The notes below the pieces were generated by a model that did no database searches, was not told the origin of the DNA, and saw nothing but the letters and a program-made list of their open reading frames with translations. Of a stretch of DNA of 32,869 nt, positions 32,454 through 32,869 are shown piece by piece; within the stretch, counting starts at the first letter, position 1, and the number at the start of each line of letters is the position of its first letter. Origin of the DNA: an uncultured beta proteobacterium (lineage in GTDB: Bacteria; Pseudomonadota; Gammaproteobacteria; Burkholderiales; Burkholderiaceae_C); NCBI GenBank assembly GCA_903822435.1, contig CAIJPE010000204.1, positions 1 through 32,869 on the forward strand, read 5' to 3'. The position numbers were made by a program, and so were the translations under genes.

Positions 32454-32869
32454 ATGGAAAACAACGTCACTGGCCGCCTCTCGCCCGCGGCTTACCCCTT
32501 GGCCGACGACAGAGCAGACGGCATCGGACTTGTCGAACTGGCTACCTGGCTGGGTGAAGGCAAGCGCCTGATCGCGGGGGCCACCATGGGGGCTGCGCTG
32601 CTAGCGGCAGGGGTGTCGTTCCTGCTTGCCCCGGTGTACACCGCACGCACGAGCCTGCTGCCCCCCGGCTCACAGCAACAAAGCGGCTCGGCGGCAGCCC
32701 TGGCTGCACTCGGATCGCTGGGTGGGCTGGCCGGGGCCGGCGCAAAAACCCCCGACGACCTGTACGTCGCGCTGCTGCGCAGCGACAGCGTGTTGCTCGG
32801 GCTGGATCAACAGTTCAACCTGAAGACCCGCTACAGCGTCAAGGACTTCGAGTCGCTGAGAAAGGTCGC
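32454..32869 (+). CDS. Wzz-type chain-length determinant / polysaccharide co-polymerase, N-terminal part
   Basis: Inner-membrane protein that sets chain length or couples polymerisation to export. The frame is open from ATG 32454 to the window end (138 full codons). A cytoplasmic start with GLVELATWLGEGKRL is followed by one transmembrane helix (about 43-62, GATMGAALLAAGVSFLLAPVY), then YTARTSLLPPGSQQQSG, the typical Wzz start of the periplasmic domain, a Gly/Ala-rich stretch, and DDLYVALLRSDSVLLGLDQQF. It starts nine bases past the export gene, so they share a transcript. The C-terminal half is outside the window, so a tyrosine-kinase fusion cannot be excluded. Confidence 0.85.
   Translation, partial: MENNVTGRLSPAAYPLADDRADGIGLVELATWLGEGKRLIAGATMGAALLAAGVSFLLAPVYTARTSLLPPGSQQQSGSAAALAALGSLGGLAGAGAKTPDDLYVALLRSDSVLLGLDQQFNLKTRYSVKDFESLRKV

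Overview
The window looks like chromosome of a high-GC betaproteobacterium of the order Burkholderiales (Comamonadaceae or the Rubrivivax/Leptothrix type). The basis is very GC-rich coding sequence and a gene order typical of that group: plsX-fabHDG-acpP-fabF, then rpoE-rseA-rseB-mucD, then lepA-lepB-DUF4845-rnc-era-recO-pdxJ-acpS-nagZ. No species can be named from this sequence alone.

Layout. Bases 1-1045 hold the Arg/Gly- and Ala/Pro-rich tail of ribonuclease E (+ strand). Bases 1106-7434 hold a compact sucrose-use locus on the - strand: a TonB-dependent receptor, a GPH/SUT-type sugar transporter and a sucrose phosphorylase in one transcription unit, behind two overlapping LacI-type operators, with a LacI-family regulator just upstream. 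The regulator gene is joined by a GTGA overlap to nagZ, the last gene of a long housekeeping run (7431-26106, all - strand). Read in transcription order, that run covers rpmF, phospholipid and fatty-acid synthesis (plsX, fabH, fabD, fabG, acpP, fabF), a YgfX-like membrane protein, the sigma-E envelope-stress module (rpoE, rseA, rseB, mucD), translation and secretion factors (lepA, lepB), RNA processing and ribosome assembly (rnc, era), recombination (recO), pyridoxal phosphate synthesis (pdxJ), ACP activation (acpS) and muropeptide recycling (nagZ). Many neighbours overlap by 1-4 bases, which suggests translational coupling.

Bases 26224-29816 hold yceD (DUF177) on the - strand, divergent from a maf/methyltransferase pair on the + strand, which in turn converges on the RNA helicase gene rhlE. 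Bases 29937-32869 (+) begin an exopolysaccharide or capsule export locus. It has an SLBB-domain outer-membrane export protein whose frame is cut by a single in-frame TAG, then the start of a Wzz-type chain-length/co-polymerase protein that runs off the window.

The only long gap without a gene is 15484-16060, between mucD and lepA. It holds a likely mucD hairpin, short repeats, a pair of DnaA-box-like 9-mers, and a strong intrinsic terminator behind a -10-like box, together suggesting a small RNA of about 65 nt or an attenuated lepA leader. The points most worth a second look are the sucrose locus with its stacked operators, the amber codon in the export gene, this candidate small RNA, and a promoter that places the rhlE transcript start on its first codon. 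I saw no tRNA, rRNA, CRISPR array, insertion sequence or phage gene.
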